Shown in pieces: positions 26,603-36,107 of a stretch of 64,000 bases of DNA. The DNA is from Pleurocapsa sp. PCC 7327 (GTDB lineage Bacteria; Cyanobacteriota; Cyanobacteriia; Cyanobacteriales; Microcystaceae). Where the stretch lies: the NCBI RefSeq assembly GCF_000317025.1, contig NC_019689.1:3798024-3862023 (forward strand). Reading direction: 5' to 3'. The notes beneath the pieces were generated by a model. The model was given only the letters and a program-made list of their open reading frames with translations. It did not search any database and had not been told where the DNA came from. How positions within the stretch are numbered: position 1 is the stretch's first letter; every line of letters begins with the position of its first letter. Position numbers and translations under genes: made by a program.

Positions 26603-27544
26603 GTGAAGAAATTTTTACTAGCTGTCAAATTTTCTCTAAGATGGATTATCTTCGGTGGAACGCTATTTTTTATTCTTAAAGCGTTTAAAGATAACTGGCA
26701 AAATGCAACAGAAGTGAAAATAGAGCCGAGAGGATGGATTATCTTGGCGATCGCTCTTATGATAACGCTTTTAGCTCATATTTGGTCGGGGTTGGTATGG
26801 ACTGGGTTACTCAAAGCTTTTAAGCAACCCATAACAAGGAAATGGGCGCTACAAGTTTATTTAATTACTAACCTGGCTAAATATTTACCGGGCAATGTCG
26901 GTCATTTTTATGGTCGCATTTCAGCTGTTTACCAAGCAGGCGGTTCTTTACAAGTAGCAAGTATGAGCGTTTTATTAGAGCCATTGTTAATGGCTGCGGC
27001 AGCTTTTTTAGTGACTTTATTAGCTAGTGCCATCGGCTTAATTAAGACTAATTTTTCTCCTTGGTTATGGCAAGTTAATTTTATTTTACTAATCGCTATT
27101 TTTCTGGGGGTTCATCCTAAAATTTTAAATCCATCTCTAAAATTTTTGAGTCGATTAAAGAGTCAAGAAAAAGAATCGACGATTACTATCGAACGAAATC
27201 TATCAATTTATTTCTTAGGAGAAATAATTTTTTTGCTGCTGCGAGGAAGCGGATTTTTGCTAACGTGGATGGCATTATTGCCGCTCGAACTCAGTCAAAT
27301 TCCCACATTATTTAGCGTTTTTAGTTTTGCTTGGCTGATGGGATTAATTATCCCTGGCGCACCCGGAGGAATTGGCGTGTTTGAAGCCGTTGCGATCGCT
27401 CTTTTGTCGGGGCAACAGTTGCCTAAAGGCGTTATTCTCAGCGCGATCGCTTCGTACAGAATGATTAGTATTTTGGCAGAAGCGATCGCGGCTGGACTGG
27501 CATGGTCAATTGGTCAATTTTTTCCCATAAATTCGCGTTGGTAG
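26603..27544 (+). CDS. Lysylphosphatidylglycerol synthase-like membrane protein (flippase domain, UPF0104)
   Basis: A 313-residue polytopic protein with about eight hydrophobic helices. Typical family segments are AKYLPGNVGHFYGRI near residue 92 and IPGAPGGIGVFEAVAIALL near residue 250. This is the membrane part of the MprF/YbhN superfamily; the catalytic lysyl-transfer domain is absent, so it is more likely a lipid transporter or flippase than a synthase. It starts about 67 bases from the divergent methyltransferase. The ATG/GTG choice is uncertain because the frame opens with a GTG at 26603 (GTGAAGAAA). Confidence 0.8.
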   Translation: MKKFLLAVKFSLRWIIFGGTLFFILKAFKDNWQNATEVKIEPRGWIILAIALMITLLAHIWSGLVWTGLLKAFKQPITRKWALQVYLITNLAKYLPGNVGHFYGRISAVYQAGGSLQVASMSVLLEPLLMAAAAFLVTLLASAIGLIKTNFSPWLWQVNFILLIAIFLGVHPKILNPSLKFLSRLKSQEKESTITIERNLSIYFLGEIIFLLLRGSGFLLTWMALLPLELSQIPTLFSVFSFAWLMGLIIPGAPGGIGVFEAVAIALLSGQQLPKGVILSAIASYRMISILAEAIAAGLAWSIGQFFPINSRW

Positions 27545-27719
27545 CGTTCGATGCGATCGCGATTCTTTACTTTCTTCTTAATCTAAATTGATTTTTAATG
27601 ACAAGATTGAATTTATAGTAACGCTTTAGAAGAATTAGGTACAATTGAAAGTAGGAAGGTTAAAATAACACCTATCTCTTCCTAAAAATCTATCGAGTTC
27701 AGAGCGCAAAAACATCTCT

Positions 27720-27917
27720 ATGGAAACAAGTAGCCCGTCAGGGAATACTTCCGAACCTCCTAGTTCCAGGTGGGCAAGCCTTATAGGAACGATAATTGCT
27801 ATATTGACTCTAACCTTGCCTATGGTGGTAATAGCATATTACTCTTCACAAAACCGAATTGAGACATTACCACAACCGAGTTATTTCCTATCGGAGCCAA
27901 AGATGACTCAAAATTAA
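27720..27917 (+). CDS. Small single-helix membrane protein, unknown
   Basis: A 65-residue frame with a Ser/Pro-rich N-terminus (METSSPSGNTSEPPSSRW), one hydrophobic helix (IIAILTLTLPMVVIAYY) and a short tail. I see no strong ribosome-binding site. It is kept because the helix is clean and the frame fills an otherwise empty gap. Family unknown. Confidence 0.5.
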   Translation: METSSPSGNTSEPPSSRWASLIGTIIAILTLTLPMVVIAYYSSQNRIETLPQPSYFLSEPKMTQN

Positions 27918-28070
27918 TAGTCAATAGAGACTCGCTTGGATTTCCCAGGCAATGGACGCTAGACATTAGCATCCTCAAACTTCTTGCCGGGTCTCTAAAT
28001 ATGATTTAATAAACCTGAGTCTTGAAATTGATTTTAAGAGGCTCATCTTGTTGATTTTCGGAGAGATTTC

Positions 28071-28580
28071 GTGGATCTATCGCGCATTCCCCCTCAACCC
28101 AAGCCCGGTCTAATCAACGTTTTAATCGAAATTCCGGCGGGCAGTAAAAATAAATACGAGTTTGACAAAGATTTGAAAGCTTTTGCTCTCGATCGCGTTC
28201 TCTATTCATCGGTTCAATACCCCTACGACTACGGTTTCGTTCCCAACACCCTCGCCGATGATGGCGATCCCCTCGATGGAATGGTATTGATGGATCGCCC
28301 CACATTTCCAGGCTGCATCATTCCCGCCCGTCCGATTGGGATGCTAGAAATGATTGATAGTGGCGATCGCGACGAGAAAATTCTCTGCGTTCCCGACAAA
28401 GATCCCCGCTACGGCAATGTAAAATCTCTTAAAGATATTGCCCAACATCGCTTAGATGAAATTGCCGAGTTTTTTAAAACTTACAAAAATCTAGAAAAGA
28501 AAGTTACAGAGATTCTGGGTTGGAAAGATGTTGATGCAGTGTCTGCCTTGATAGAAAAATGTATTAAAGCCGTGAAATAG
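28071..28580 (+). CDS. ppa: Inorganic pyrophosphatase
   Basis: The enzyme hydrolyses pyrophosphate to two phosphates, pulling biosynthetic reactions forward. The 169-residue protein has the family signature [10 protein letters not shown] with the metal-binding Asp residues, and the conserved [20 protein letters not shown] and [11 protein letters not shown] segments. The start is a GTG at 28071 (GTGGATCTATCG); the frame has no ATG before the conserved N-terminus. It is a soluble hexameric type I enzyme in the family. Confidence 0.96.
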   Translation: MDLSRIPPQPKPGLINVLIEIPAGSKNKYEFDKDLKAFALDRVLYSSVQYPYDYGFVPNTLADDGDPLDGMVLMDRPTFPGCIIPARPIGMLEMIDSGDRDEKILCVPDKDPRYGNVKSLKDIAQHRLDEIAEFFKTYKNLEKKVTEILGWKDVDAVSALIEKCIKAVK

Positions 28581-28675
28581 AGAAGGTTATCAACTGCGGA
28601 GTGAGGAGTTAGTATTAGTAGTTATTTTTCCTCAATTGCCAATTCCGAACTCCGAATTCCAAACTCCGATCGCTG

Positions 28676-29932
28676 ATGAAACACTGGGATTTCACTCCTC
28701 CTCCCGAATCGCAATTAAGCGATCGCGAGGTGCCGCTTGAGGGGGAACATTTGCAAGGCAAGCGAATTGCACTTTTGATTACCGGGGGCATTGCGGCAAT
28801 CAAAGCCCCTTTAATCGCCCGCGCGCTGCGCAAAGAAGGGGCTGATGTCGTCGCTTTTACGTCCCAAGAAGCCTTGCGCTATACTACTATCGATGCGTTA
28901 GAGTGGAGTACGACTCGCCCAGTCGTAACGAAACTAACCGCCGCCGCAGAACACCTCAGCGATAGCGCCCCCTTTGATGCCTATCTCGTCGCCCCCGCTA
29001 CCTATAACACGATTAATAAAATGTGCTATGGCATCGCTGATGGGGTCATTACCTCTGCCTTAGCATCGGCAATCGGTCGCATGGAACGAGGAAGAACAAA
29101 GATCGCGATCGCGCCCACCATGCACGGAAGCCTTCACAACTCGATTTTAACCGAATCTCTAAAAACTTTAGAGGCGATGGGCGTTTATATCGTGCCCCCG
29201 CGAGAAGCTTACGGCAAGCACAACATCCCCGACGAACGGGAAATCGTTGTAGAAGTTTGTCGCTTGGTAAGCACTTCCCCTCTCAAAGAAGTTCCAATCT
29301 TAGTGACGGGAGGCCCTACCCCAGTTCCCATCGATAATGTGCGCCGACTTACCAATCGTTTTAGCGGCAGATTGGGGGCTGAGATAACAGAAGAACTTTA
29401 CCTCAGAGGTGCAGATGTTCGACTGATTCACGGAGAGGGAACTTATCAACCCCCTGCCTATCTGCCGTACCAAATTGCTAGAACCTATGACGAATATTTG
29501 GCATCGATTCTGGAAACGTTAAGCCAAAAACCCTATAAGTTTGGGATTTTTTCAGCCGCAGTCGCCGATTACAAACCAGAAGTGGTTCTTCCTGGAAAAA
29601 CTCCCAGTGGCGGCGCATTGAAAACGATTAACCTAGTGCCGACTCTGAAGGTAATCGAGGAAGTCAGAGCTAAATTTCCCGACCTACATATGGTAACTTT
29701 TAAGTACCAAGAAGGGGTGAGTCACGAAGCGTTAATGGAAATTGCCCAACAGAGAATCAAACAAGGCTATCGTGCCATAATTGCCAATCGCGGCGAAGAA
29801 ATGGGGCTAGGTGGCGAACAGATTGCTTACTTGGTGACAGCAGATCGACCGCCACAAAAGATGGTTGGGAAAAAAGAGATTGCCAAAGCGATCGCCAATT
29901 ATCTCGAACAAGTTTGGCATAATAATTCTTAA
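28676..29932 (+). CDS. Divergent CoaBC-like flavoprotein
   Basis: CoaBC makes phosphopantetheine for coenzyme A from phosphopantothenate and cysteine in two steps. The decarboxylase half (residues about 28-215) has the flavin-binding GKRIALLITGGIAAIKAP, a candidate catalytic His in AAEHLSDS, and APATYNTINKMCYG in place of the usual PASANT. The ligase half (about 225-418) has ILVTGGPTPVPIDNVRRLTN and SAAVADYKPE. The active-site motif PXMNxxMW is replaced by APTMHGSLHN, and the expected VKNPDIL is replaced by LVPTLKVIEEVR. It may be a paralogue with a changed reaction, and a standard CoaBC may exist elsewhere. Confidence 0.75.
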   Translation: MKHWDFTPPPESQLSDREVPLEGEHLQGKRIALLITGGIAAIKAPLIARALRKEGADVVAFTSQEALRYTTIDALEWSTTRPVVTKLTAAAEHLSDSAPFDAYLVAPATYNTINKMCYGIADGVITSALASAIGRMERGRTKIAIAPTMHGSLHNSILTESLKTLEAMGVYIVPPREAYGKHNIPDEREIVVEVCRLVSTSPLKEVPILVTGGPTPVPIDNVRRLTNRFSGRLGAEITEELYLRGADVRLIHGEGTYQPPAYLPYQIARTYDEYLASILETLSQKPYKFGIFSAAVADYKPEVVLPGKTPSGGALKTINLVPTLKVIEEVRAKFPDLHMVTFKYQEGVSHEALMEIAQQRIKQGYRAIIANRGEEMGLGGEQIAYLVTADRPPQKMVGKKEIAKAIANYLEQVWHNNS

Positions 29933-29956
29933 TAAAGATAGCAAAACTGTAATCTT

Positions 29957-30313
29957 ATGCTGCTCAAGTCTACTACTCGCCATATTCGGATCTACACGGC
30001 GGAAGTTAAAGATAACGAATTGATCCCTAGCGATAGTGTCCTGACTTTAGATGTCGATCCGGACAACGAATTTAACTGGAATGAAGATAGCCTTCAGAAA
30101 GTTTACGCCAAGTTTGATGAATTAGTGGAATCCTACAGCGGAGAAGATCTAACCGAATACAACCTGCGACGCATCGGTTCGGATTTAGAACATTTTATGC
30201 GATCGCTGCTGCAAAAAGGTGAAATTAGCTATAATCTCGGCAGCCGGGTGCTTAACTACAGTATGGGACTTCCTCGCGTAGAAAGTCCCGAAAGCGAAGG
30301 AAAATATCTTTAA
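29957..30313 (+). CDS. ndhM: NAD(P)H dehydrogenase-like complex subunit M
   Basis: NdhM is a peripheral subunit of the cyanobacterial NDH-1 complex, which drives cyclic electron flow and respiration. The 118-residue protein reads LKSTTRHIRIYTAEVKDNEL at the start and has the conserved FNWNEDSLQKVYAKFDELVE and DLTEYNLRRIGSDLEHFMRS. It follows the CoaBC-like gene by 24 bases and may share its transcript. A strong hairpin at 30432-30463 follows. Confidence 0.94.
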   Translation: MLLKSTTRHIRIYTAEVKDNELIPSDSVLTLDVDPDNEFNWNEDSLQKVYAKFDELVESYSGEDLTEYNLRRIGSDLEHFMRSLLQKGEISYNLGSRVLNYSMGLPRVESPESEGKYL

Positions 30314-30431
30314 TCGGCGATCGCCATGGGAGAACAAGGAGTCAGGAATCAAATTTAAGGGAACTTCAACCCATTTAGTTTAATCTATTTTTCCTTTTGC
30401 CTTTTTTCTTAATAATAACTGGTGTCTTAAA

Positions 30432-30463
30432 GCTGGTAGTAGCCATCGATCGCTACTACCAGC
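30432..30463 (+). terminator. Hairpin terminator after ndhM
   Basis: A perfect 12-bp stem, GCTGGTAGTAGC (30432-30443) with GCTACTACCAGC (30452-30463), around an 8-base loop. The run of T's that follows is short (ATTTT), so it is a moderate intrinsic terminator. It also lies 14 bases beyond the end of the - strand glycine-rich gene and may serve both. Confidence 0.75.
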
Positions 30464-30476
30464 ATTTTAGATGAGC

Positions 30477-30752
30477 TTAACTATAAACACCAATATACTT
30501 CATTCGAGGCTCAACGCTCTCCTCGTTGATTTCCTGCCAGAGGTTATCCATTGCCGAGTCTACCATCGAGCCTAACATCGATCCTACAAGCGATCCCAAA
30601 ACCGAACCAGCCAGCGAACCCAAAAGCGAACCAAGCAGAGAAGCGCCTATTGAACCGCTAACAGCCCCCGCGATCGAGCCAGCTATTGCCCCAACAATCG
30701 AGCCGCCGATCGAGCCAATCAATGAACCAACGAAAGAGCCAAGGTTAAACAT
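30477..30752 (-). CDS. Glycine-zipper repeat protein
   Basis: A 91-residue protein. Residues 5-65 are a run of four-residue G-S-x-x units with Gly or Ala every fourth position (SLIGSIGGSIVGAIAGSIAG, continuing to LGSLVGSMLGSM). This is a glycine-zipper pattern able to pack as membrane helices or oligomers. A short acidic C-terminus (NLWQEINEESVEPRMK) follows. The opposite strand shows a Pro-Glu-rich frame through the same bases, which is a mirror effect of the repeat. Comparable glycine-zipper proteins insert into membranes; this one has no named family. Confidence 0.65.
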   Translation of the reverse strand: MFNLGSFVGSLIGSIGGSIVGAIAGSIAGAVSGSIGASLLGSLLGSLAGSVLGSLVGSMLGSMVDSAMDNLWQEINEESVEPRMKYIGVYS

Positions 30753-30965
30753 ATTATCCTAGCATATTAGGAACCTACTATCTAACTATACAAGGACTCT
30801 CGCGTCCAGATCCAGTTTGTGAAGTAATTTAAACGAGCAGGAGTTAAATCCTAGTTGCTGAACTCCATCTAACCCCAGAGAATAGTAGCGACGCGATCGC
30901 CCTATCAACAAACTCTTATAATTTCTTAATATTATGAGATAAAGGGTTAGTACTAAGGAGAGCAG

Positions 30966-31262
30966 ATGGGCAACATTAGGTTCGTTAAAGAAGAGAAGGA
31001 AGTCATTGCAGCGGATGGAGCAAACCTGAGAGAGAAAGCATTGCAAAATCGGATTGACATTTATACTCTTAAAGGCAAGCTGACTAATTGCGGGGGATAT
31101 GGTCAATGCGGAACCTGTATCGTTGAGATTGTCGAAGGCATGGAAAATCTCTCTCCTAAAACGGATTTTGAGTTGCGAAAGCTCAAAAAAAAGCCGGAAA
31201 GCTACCGCCTAGCTTGTCAAACCCTCGTCAACGGTCCGGTTAAGGTAAAAACCAAGCCGTAA
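30966..31262 (+). CDS. 2Fe-2S ferredoxin
   Basis: A 98-residue plant-type ferredoxin. The cluster ligands are the cysteines of [11 protein letters not shown] (CX5CX2C) and the last one in RLACQTL. It lacks the extended loops of the main photosynthetic ferredoxin, so it is a divergent copy with an unknown redox partner. The start has GGAG at 30958-30961 about 4 bases upstream of the ATG. It lies directly before psbM on the same strand. Confidence 0.88.
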   Translation: MGNIRFVKEEKEVIAADGANLREKALQNRIDIYTLKGKLTNCGGYGQCGTCIVEIVEGMENLSPKTDFELRKLKKKPESYRLACQTLVNGPVKVKTKP

Positions 31263-31325
31263 TCTCGATCGCGGTAATGGTATTCTAATGATTGTTAGTC
31301 AAGATGACGCAGAGGTAATCGAGCA

Positions 31326-31433
31326 ATGCAAGTTAACGATCTTGGGTTTATCGCCACCATTTTATTCGTGCTGGTACCCACCGTTTTTCTGTTGATTCTG
31401 TACATTCAAACTAATAAAGAAGGCGCACGATAA
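31326..31433 (+). CDS. psbM: Photosystem II reaction center protein M
   Basis: PsbM is a single-helix subunit at the photosystem II dimer interface. The 35-residue frame reads [20 protein letters not shown], then [15 protein letters not shown], matching the family over its whole length. It lies 63 bases after the ferredoxin and before a strong terminator. The ATG at 31326 follows a weak GAGCA. Confidence 0.95.
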   Translation: MQVNDLGFIATILFVLVPTVFLLILYIQTNKEGAR

Positions 31434-31477
31434 TAAGTCAAAATCAGCGAAAATCTATCATTTTAAGGAAAAAAGGA

Positions 31478-31508
31478 GGGAAACAGAACTATTCTGTTTC
31501 CCTTTTTT
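31478..31508 (+). terminator. Intrinsic terminator after psbM
   Basis: GGGAAACAGAA (31478-31488) pairs with TTCTGTTTCCC (31492-31502) around CTA, followed by six T's. It is a textbook intrinsic terminator, 45 bases after the psbM stop. Confidence 0.92.
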
Positions 31509-31569
31509 CTTTTTAAATTGCGAATTAGATTGACCTATTACCTAATAACTGGTGACTGGTAACCGAATC

Positions 31570-32424
31570 TCAGCCGCCTTCTTTTCGTGCCAAGAGAACC
31601 GGACAGGACGCATTGACGCGAACATAATCGGATAGAGAAGTTCCTAAAAGGCGATCGAGATCGGGTAAGCTTTTAGCTACGGAAGGACGGCGATCGGGAG
31701 AACCCATCACCAGCAAATCGATATTATTTTCTTCAACTAAATTACAGATTTGCTCCCCTGGCTTACCTCCCGTGACGATGCAACGATAGGGAACTCCCAT
31801 TCTTTTTGCTTTCTCTGCCGCAGGAGCAAGAATGGGGTTATTTTCCATCTCTGTCCTCGACAAAGGCAGCAATTCCGGCTTCAAATCGGGGTTGACGCGA
31901 GCTAAAAATAGCTCGGCATCTGGGTAATCTCGCAGTAGGAATAGCGTCAGATCGAGCGCGTATTGAGCTGCCGCCGACTTATCTAGCGCCACCATTACTC
32001 GCTTGATTTTTTTGACGTAGATGTCGTCTTTGACCAACAACATGGGACGGTTAGTGAGTTGAAAGACGTACTGGCTGACAGAATTTTCGAGAATAGCTTC
32101 TAAGCGCTTAAGTCCGCGAGAACCCATAATAATCAAGTCGGCATTAATTTCTTCAGCAACCTGGCAAACCGTGTCTTTAGGGTCGCCTTGGCGCAGCATG
32201 GTAGAAACTTTACTGGGATCTAGTTGGACGTTCTCAAGGATGCTAGCAATAATTTTGCCTCCTTCTTCCCACTTAGCTGTAACAGCATCGGCTGTAATTT
32301 GGGGAGGAATGACGTGCAAGATGGTAATTGCAGCTTTTTTGATGGCTGGGATGTCCATCAAGACCTTGAGCATGTCTTGGGTGGGACCCGTTCCCGAATC
32401 GGCGTATAGAATCTTTTCGAGCAT
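31570..32424 (-). CDS. Tandem universal stress protein
   Basis: A protein of about 284 residues with two Usp domains. The first runs from MLEKILYADSGTG to RPMLLVKDD, with LIIMGSRGLKRLEAILENSV as its nucleotide-binding segment. The second runs from IKRVMVALDKSAAAQYALDL to CPVLLARKEGG, with LLVMGSPDRRPS, which is less like the ATP-binding G-2x-G-9x-G(S/T) motif. The ATG at 32424 is chosen over an upstream TTG because family members begin at the first beta strand. Usp proteins help cells survive starvation or stress; the partner is unknown. Confidence 0.9.
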   Translation of the reverse strand: MLEKILYADSGTGPTQDMLKVLMDIPAIKKAAITILHVIPPQITADAVTAKWEEGGKIIASILENVQLDPSKVSTMLRQGDPKDTVCQVAEEINADLIIMGSRGLKRLEAILENSVSQYVFQLTNRPMLLVKDDIYVKKIKRVMVALDKSAAAQYALDLTLFLLRDYPDAELFLARVNPDLKPELLPLSRTEMENNPILAPAAEKAKRMGVPYRCIVTGGKPGEQICNLVEENNIDLLVMGSPDRRPSVAKSLPDLDRLLGTSLSDYVRVNASCPVLLARKEGG

Positions 32425-33015
32425 GGATTGAAACTGAGTTGTTAACGGCAATTAGCTATTTCTGGGTACAAGGATACTGCCAATCCCGCCCAAGAAATTT
32501 AACAACTTGTTAAGTCAGTAGACAAAACTAAACATTAAATCGCGTTATTAAACTTTAAGATCTCGATTGGCGATCGCTCTTTCTCTCACTTCAATAGCCG
32601 ATCGCTTCTTTCTTGGATTGATTTTTATTTATAGCTATTTCTTCTCCGTATTTTTACTATTTATTAAAAATGCAATAATCCTTAACCTCGATCGCAATTT
32701 TCAAAGTTGCTGCGATCGAGTTGGCAGTAGGGCGCAATCGCTACATCAGTTTTTCATTGAATTCGCGCCGTTTGAGGAAAACTCTTATCCTATGCCTTTC
32801 TTGAGAGAAGGGGTAGAAAAAAATACGTACATTAATTTACCTAATCAGTCTCAGTAATTCTAGTTAATTAATTACCTCGATAATCAAAAAATACTCAATA
32901 TTTTTTTCTGTGTCTTAACGGAAGTTGTCTAAAAAATAATTTTGCACAATAACTGTATTCGTTCGAAGGTATTTTTTTGAGGATTAGCTTCACTCAAAAA
33001 TTAATAGAAAGATAA
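32425..33015. other. Intergenic region before the LamG gene
   Basis: About 590 bases between divergent genes. One + strand frame (32567-32857) opens at a TTG with no ribosome-binding site and a biased composition; I do not call it a gene. The region must hold the promoters for the stress protein and for the large gene at 33016, and a leader of uncertain length. Confidence 0.4.
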
Positions 33016-36000
33016 ATGACTATGCTATCTAACAATCGACAAGTTTCTTCTACAATAAGCCAACCATTAGTTGGTATTTTCTCGAACGACGATCTAACCA
33101 TGCCTCTTAAGTTAGAACAACCTTTTGGAAGTTTAGAGGCTGTTTCATCTCGCCACAAAGAGGATAATAGCGAAAAACTAGACAAAGAGGTAAAATCTGA
33201 TAAAATTAATGGTCAATTTTCCAGTATTGTTGACTTTAATGGAAATGGCAATTCCACAAAAATTGAAAATGCAAACGATAAAAACCTCCAAAATCATGCT
33301 AGGGAGGCAAAATTTATACCAGCTGAATTAGGGGATAAAAATTTTTCTAAAAAGGCTAGTAAAACGAGTACTTATCGCTTAACAAAGAGTTCTGAAAATT
33401 TAAAAACGTCCGCTCAAAACCTAAATGCCAAGGAGGCAAAGATGCAAAGCGATCGAGTGTCGAGCGATCGATTAGTAATGCACTTAAAATTTGAAGAAAC
33501 TTCAGGAATTCAAGCAACAGATTCATCTCCCTATGGAAAAAACCGAGGAGAGTTGCGCAACGGAGCTACTTTTAAAAAAATTGACGGAAGCTTTGGTGGT
33601 GTAGTTAGTTTTGATGGAGTCAACGATTACCTTAGGGTTGGCGATTCTCACAATATCAATACAGGTACTTATGCAAAGCGAACGCTTTCTTTGTGGTTTA
33701 AAGTTGACGATAAAAATATTGCCGATCGCAAACAAGTTATTTATGAAGAAGGCGGCAGAGCACGCGGGCTAAACATCTACGTTCATAATGGTCGCCTCTA
33801 TGTAGGCGCATGGAATAATCCCGCTTCCGAAAGCAACTGGAAGGGAACTTATCTATCCACCAATACGATTAGCTCTAACAAATGGCATCACGTGACTGTC
33901 GTCCTTAACGCCAAAGAGGGCAGTCCAACCCTACAGGCAGGAGCATTAACCGCCTATCTCGATGGCAGCAAATTCGGTACCGGGCAAGGGTCGCAGCTAT
34001 GGAGTCACTCCGATGACATCGGCATCGGTGCCATCAATCAAGGTACCCAGTTTCACGATGGCGACGTGCAAGGAACCGGAACGAATGCTTTCAAGGGCAG
34101 CATCGATGACGTGCGAGTCTACAACCGCGTCCTGACAGACAAGGAAATTGCCACCTTAGCCAATCATCAGTCTTCAGGAAATACATCCATGACTCCACAA
34201 TCGGCAAGTACTAATAGTACCACCAATACGCCGCCAGTAGCAAAAGCTGACAAGGCAACTACCACAGAAGATAAACAGATTACACTCTCAGCCACGAAAT
34301 TACTAGAAAACGATCGCGATGCCAATGGCGATCTCCTCAAAATTACTGGCGTCAGTAATACCACTAACGGAACTGCCGCGCTAGATAAAAACGGCAATAT
34401 TACTTTCACTCCAAAAAACAACTTCATCGGCGATGCTAGCTTTCAATACACCGTCAGCGACGGTCGCGGGGGAACTGCAAAAGCCACAGTAACGGTTTCC
34501 GTATTAGCCCAGCCCGAACCAGCTTCAAGCTCGGTAGTTAGCATAGGAACGAACCTCAGTGGCATTGCCGATTGGTCAACGCAAATGCCCTTCCTCGATG
34601 CCTTCAAATCTTCTCGCTCCTGGTTTACCCAAAATAAGTCCACTTGGGATACGAAAGAAGCTAACAAGTTAGACCTAGATAAAAATGGCTGGGTCAAATC
34701 TCTACCCAATGCCGACAGCGGTTCTAAATATACTAGCGTCGGCACGCTCCTGTTTCGAGACAAAGGCGGTCGCTATCCCGGCGGACAATACGTCGTCCTT
34801 TATGAAGGACAAGGTACAATTGAATACGGCTTTGATGCTAAAAAAAATTCGACCGCCTCTCGTCCCGGCAGAGATGTTATCGATGTCACTCCCTCCAATG
34901 AAGGCATCTGGTTGAAAATTACTGCCACCGATCCCAACAAAACCGGCAATTACCTTCGCAACATCCGCGTCGTTCCCATCGACTACGAAAAAACTTACCA
35001 AAGTCAAATTTTCAATCCCAAATTTATTGAAAAGGTCGATGACTTTAGTGCCTTCCGTTTTATGGACTGGATGAAAACCAACAATTCTAGCCAGAGTCAC
35101 TGGAGCGACCGCCCCACGCTACAAACGGCTAGATATTCTACGCACGGAACTCCAGTAGAAGTGATGGTCGAACTCGCCAATCAAACCGATACAGACCCCT
35201 GGTTTACCATGCCCCACTTAGCAAGCGACGAATACGTTACCAACTTTGCCAGCTACGTCAAGAACCATCTCGAACCCGAACGCAAAGTCTATGTTGAATA
35301 CTCCAACGAGGTCTGGAACAAAGATTTTCAGCAAAGTCAGTGGGCGCTCCAACAAGGGAAAAAGGAATGGGGCGGCAGCGGCGACTCCGATACCGTCATG
35401 AGACTCAATTGGTACAGCAAGCGCACCACAGAAATTACGCAGATCTGGGATCGGGTTTTTGGCGAAGACAAAGCCCGAGTAATCGGAGTTATGGGAGCGC
35501 AAGCAGCTAATATCGGAGTAGCCCAACAAGTGATTTCCTACGATTGGACCGACAAACCGCTGTCTCACCAAGCATACGGCATTGACGCCATCGCGATCGC
35601 TCCTTATATTGGTTATTATCTCGGCGCGCCAGAGAATGCCTCCCAAATCGCTAGTTGGACTCGCGACTCAGATGGAGGACGCAAAAAACTTTTTGACGAA
35701 ATCATCCAAGGGGGAGTCTTGAGCGGAGGTCCTAAAGGCGGAGCGCTGCAACAATCCTATGATGGAATGAAGGCTCATATCGACCTAGCTCGAAAAGAAA
35801 ACCTACAGCTTATTGCCTATGAAGGCGGTCAGCATTTGGCGGGTTTTAAGGGAGTCGAAGACAACGCAGCCATTACCAAGCTGTTCATAGAAGCTAATCG
35901 CGACCCGCGCATGGGAGATGTTTATAGACAATACTTACAAAAGTGGTTCGAGTTAGGTGGCGGGACGTTTATGAATTTCGTCGACATCGGTCAACCCAGT

Positions 36001-36084
36001 AAATGGGGCAGTTGGGGTTTGCTCGAACACGTCGAGCAAAACGGCTCTCCCAAATACGATGCCATTATGGATATCATTCATTAG
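33016..36084 (+). CDS. Large multidomain protein: LamG, cadherin-like and glycoside-hydrolase-like
   Basis: A 1022-residue protein. Residues 1-150 are polar and disordered. About 152-385 is a LamG/concanavalin A-like carbohydrate-binding domain (MHLKFEETSGIQATDSSPYG, ending DDVRVYNRVLTDKEIATLAN). About 404-499 is a cadherin-like/tandem-95 module (PPVAKADKATTTEDKQITLS, then FQYTVSDGRGGTAKATV). About 505-1022 resembles a clan A glycoside-hydrolase-like domain, with acid/base candidate E765 in EYSNEVWN and nucleophile candidate E936 in YEGGQHL. No signal peptide is seen, so it probably leaves by a type I-like route. It precedes the exopolysaccharide kinase gene, suggesting surface polysaccharide work. 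Confidence 0.8.
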   Translation: MTMLSNNRQVSSTISQPLVGIFSNDDLTMPLKLEQPFGSLEAVSSRHKEDNSEKLDKEVKSDKINGQFSSIVDFNGNGNSTKIENANDKNLQNHAREAKFIPAELGDKNFSKKASKTSTYRLTKSSENLKTSAQNLNAKEAKMQSDRVSSDRLVMHLKFEETSGIQATDSSPYGKNRGELRNGATFKKIDGSFGGVVSFDGVNDYLRVGDSHNINTGTYAKRTLSLWFKVDDKNIADRKQVIYEEGGRARGLNIYVHNGRLYVGAWNNPASESNWKGTYLSTNTISSNKWHHVTVVLNAKEGSPTLQAGALTAYLDGSKFGTGQGSQLWSHSDDIGIGAINQGTQFHDGDVQGTGTNAFKGSIDDVRVYNRVLTDKEIATLANHQSSGNTSMTPQSASTNSTTNTPPVAKADKATTTEDKQITLSATKLLENDRDANGDLLKITGVSNTTNGTAALDKNGNITFTPKNNFIGDASFQYTVSDGRGGTAKATVTVSVLAQPEPASSSVVSIGTNLSGIADWSTQMPFLDAFKSSRSWFTQNKSTWDTKEANKLDLDKNGWVKSLPNADSGSKYTSVGTLLFRDKGGRYPGGQYVVLYEGQGTIEYGFDAKKNSTASRPGRDVIDVTPSNEGIWLKITATDPNKTGNYLRNIRVVPIDYEKTYQSQIFNPKFIEKVDDFSAFRFMDWMKTNNSSQSHWSDRPTLQTARYSTHGTPVEVMVELANQTDTDPWFTMPHLASDEYVTNFASYVKNHLEPERKVYVEYSNEVWNKDFQQSQWALQQGKKEWGGSGDSDTVMRLNWYSKRTTEITQIWDRVFGEDKARVIGVMGAQAANIGVAQQVISYDWTDKPLSHQAYGIDAIAIAPYIGYYLGAPENASQIASWTRDSDGGRKKLFDEIIQGGVLSGGPKGGALQQSYDGMKAHIDLARKENLQLIAYEGGQHLAGFKGVEDNAAITKLFIEANRDPRMGDVYRQYLQKWFELGGGTFMNFVDIGQPSKWGSWGLLEHVEQNGSPKYDAIMDIIH

Positions 36085-36107
36085 GTCGAGCAAAGATCTA
36101 TCTTTAG

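Noticed and set aside
30526-30762. A Pro-Glu-rich 78-codon frame on the + strand
   Set aside because: It is a complement effect of the Gly-Ser repeat on the - strand; the - strand frame has a plausible helix pattern and start.
32567-32857. A 96-codon frame before the LamG gene
   Set aside because: It starts at a TTG without a ribosome-binding site, has odd composition and no known motif.
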